Source: an uncultured Oscillospiraceae bacterium (lineage in GTDB: Bacteria; Bacillota_A; Clostridia; Oscillospirales; Oscillospiraceae). Taken from it: a DNA stretch of 6,111 nt. Position 1 is the stretch's first letter; each line of letters starts with the position of its first letter. The translations under genes were made by a program, and so were the position numbers. This document shows, piece by piece, positions 5,820 to 6,111 of the stretch. Where the stretch lies: positions 1 through 6,111 of the forward strand of contig CAAGIF010000279.1 in assembly GCA_900769845.1 (NCBI GenBank), written 5' to 3'. The notes below the pieces were generated by a model. The model was not told where the DNA came from. It made no database searches and saw only the letters and a list, made by a program, of their open reading frames with translations.

Positions 5820-6111
<292 letters not shown>

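Overview
The window looks like a chromosomal segment of a Gram-positive Firmicute, most likely a class Clostridia (Oscillospiraceae/Ruminococcaceae-like) anaerobe of moderately high GC. The grounds are strong AGGAGG-type ribosome binding sites, an infC-rpmI-rplT operon behind an L20-type attenuator leader, a groES-groEL operon behind a CIRCE/HrcA operator, and ABC half-transporters of the kind common in gut Clostridia. The genus cannot be fixed from this sequence alone.

Left part, minus strand (1-1090): the translation operon infC (IF3), rpmI (L35) and rplT (L20, cut by the left edge). It reads leftward from a near-consensus sigma-A promoter (TTGACA, 17 nt, TAAAAT) with an A/T-rich UP-like block. 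Between promoter and infC lies a leader of about 143 nt with a rho-independent terminator. An upstream segment can pair with the terminator's 5' arm, which is the expected design of an L20-controlled attenuator. infC appears to start at a non-canonical ATC codon 8 nt after GGAGG, not at the upstream in-frame ATGs, which overlap the attenuator.

Middle, plus strand (1127-5340): a divergent three-gene operon. It encodes a MarR-family repressor and two ABC half-transporters (TMD-NBD) that should form a heterodimeric exporter. The genes are tightly coupled by ATGA and TAATG overlaps and end at a strong terminator. A perfect 16-bp dyad (ATGTAGC-TT-GCTACAT) sits at the predicted transcription start of marR and is probably the repressor's own operator. 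The first transporter subunit has degenerate ATPase motifs (Walker A Ser for Gly, Walker B Glu to Asp, H-loop His to Gln). The second has canonical catalytic residues, an LSQGQ signature and an unusual linker insert of about 32 residues. Together they predict one degenerate and one catalytic ATP site.

Right part, plus strand (5409-6111): a sigma-A promoter abutting a perfect CIRCE element, then groES and the first 93 codons of groEL, which runs off the right edge. I see no mobile elements, CRISPR arrays, tRNA or rRNA genes. Most of the window is conserved housekeeping sequence. The less ordinary parts are the attenuator leader, the MarR operator and the asymmetric exporter.
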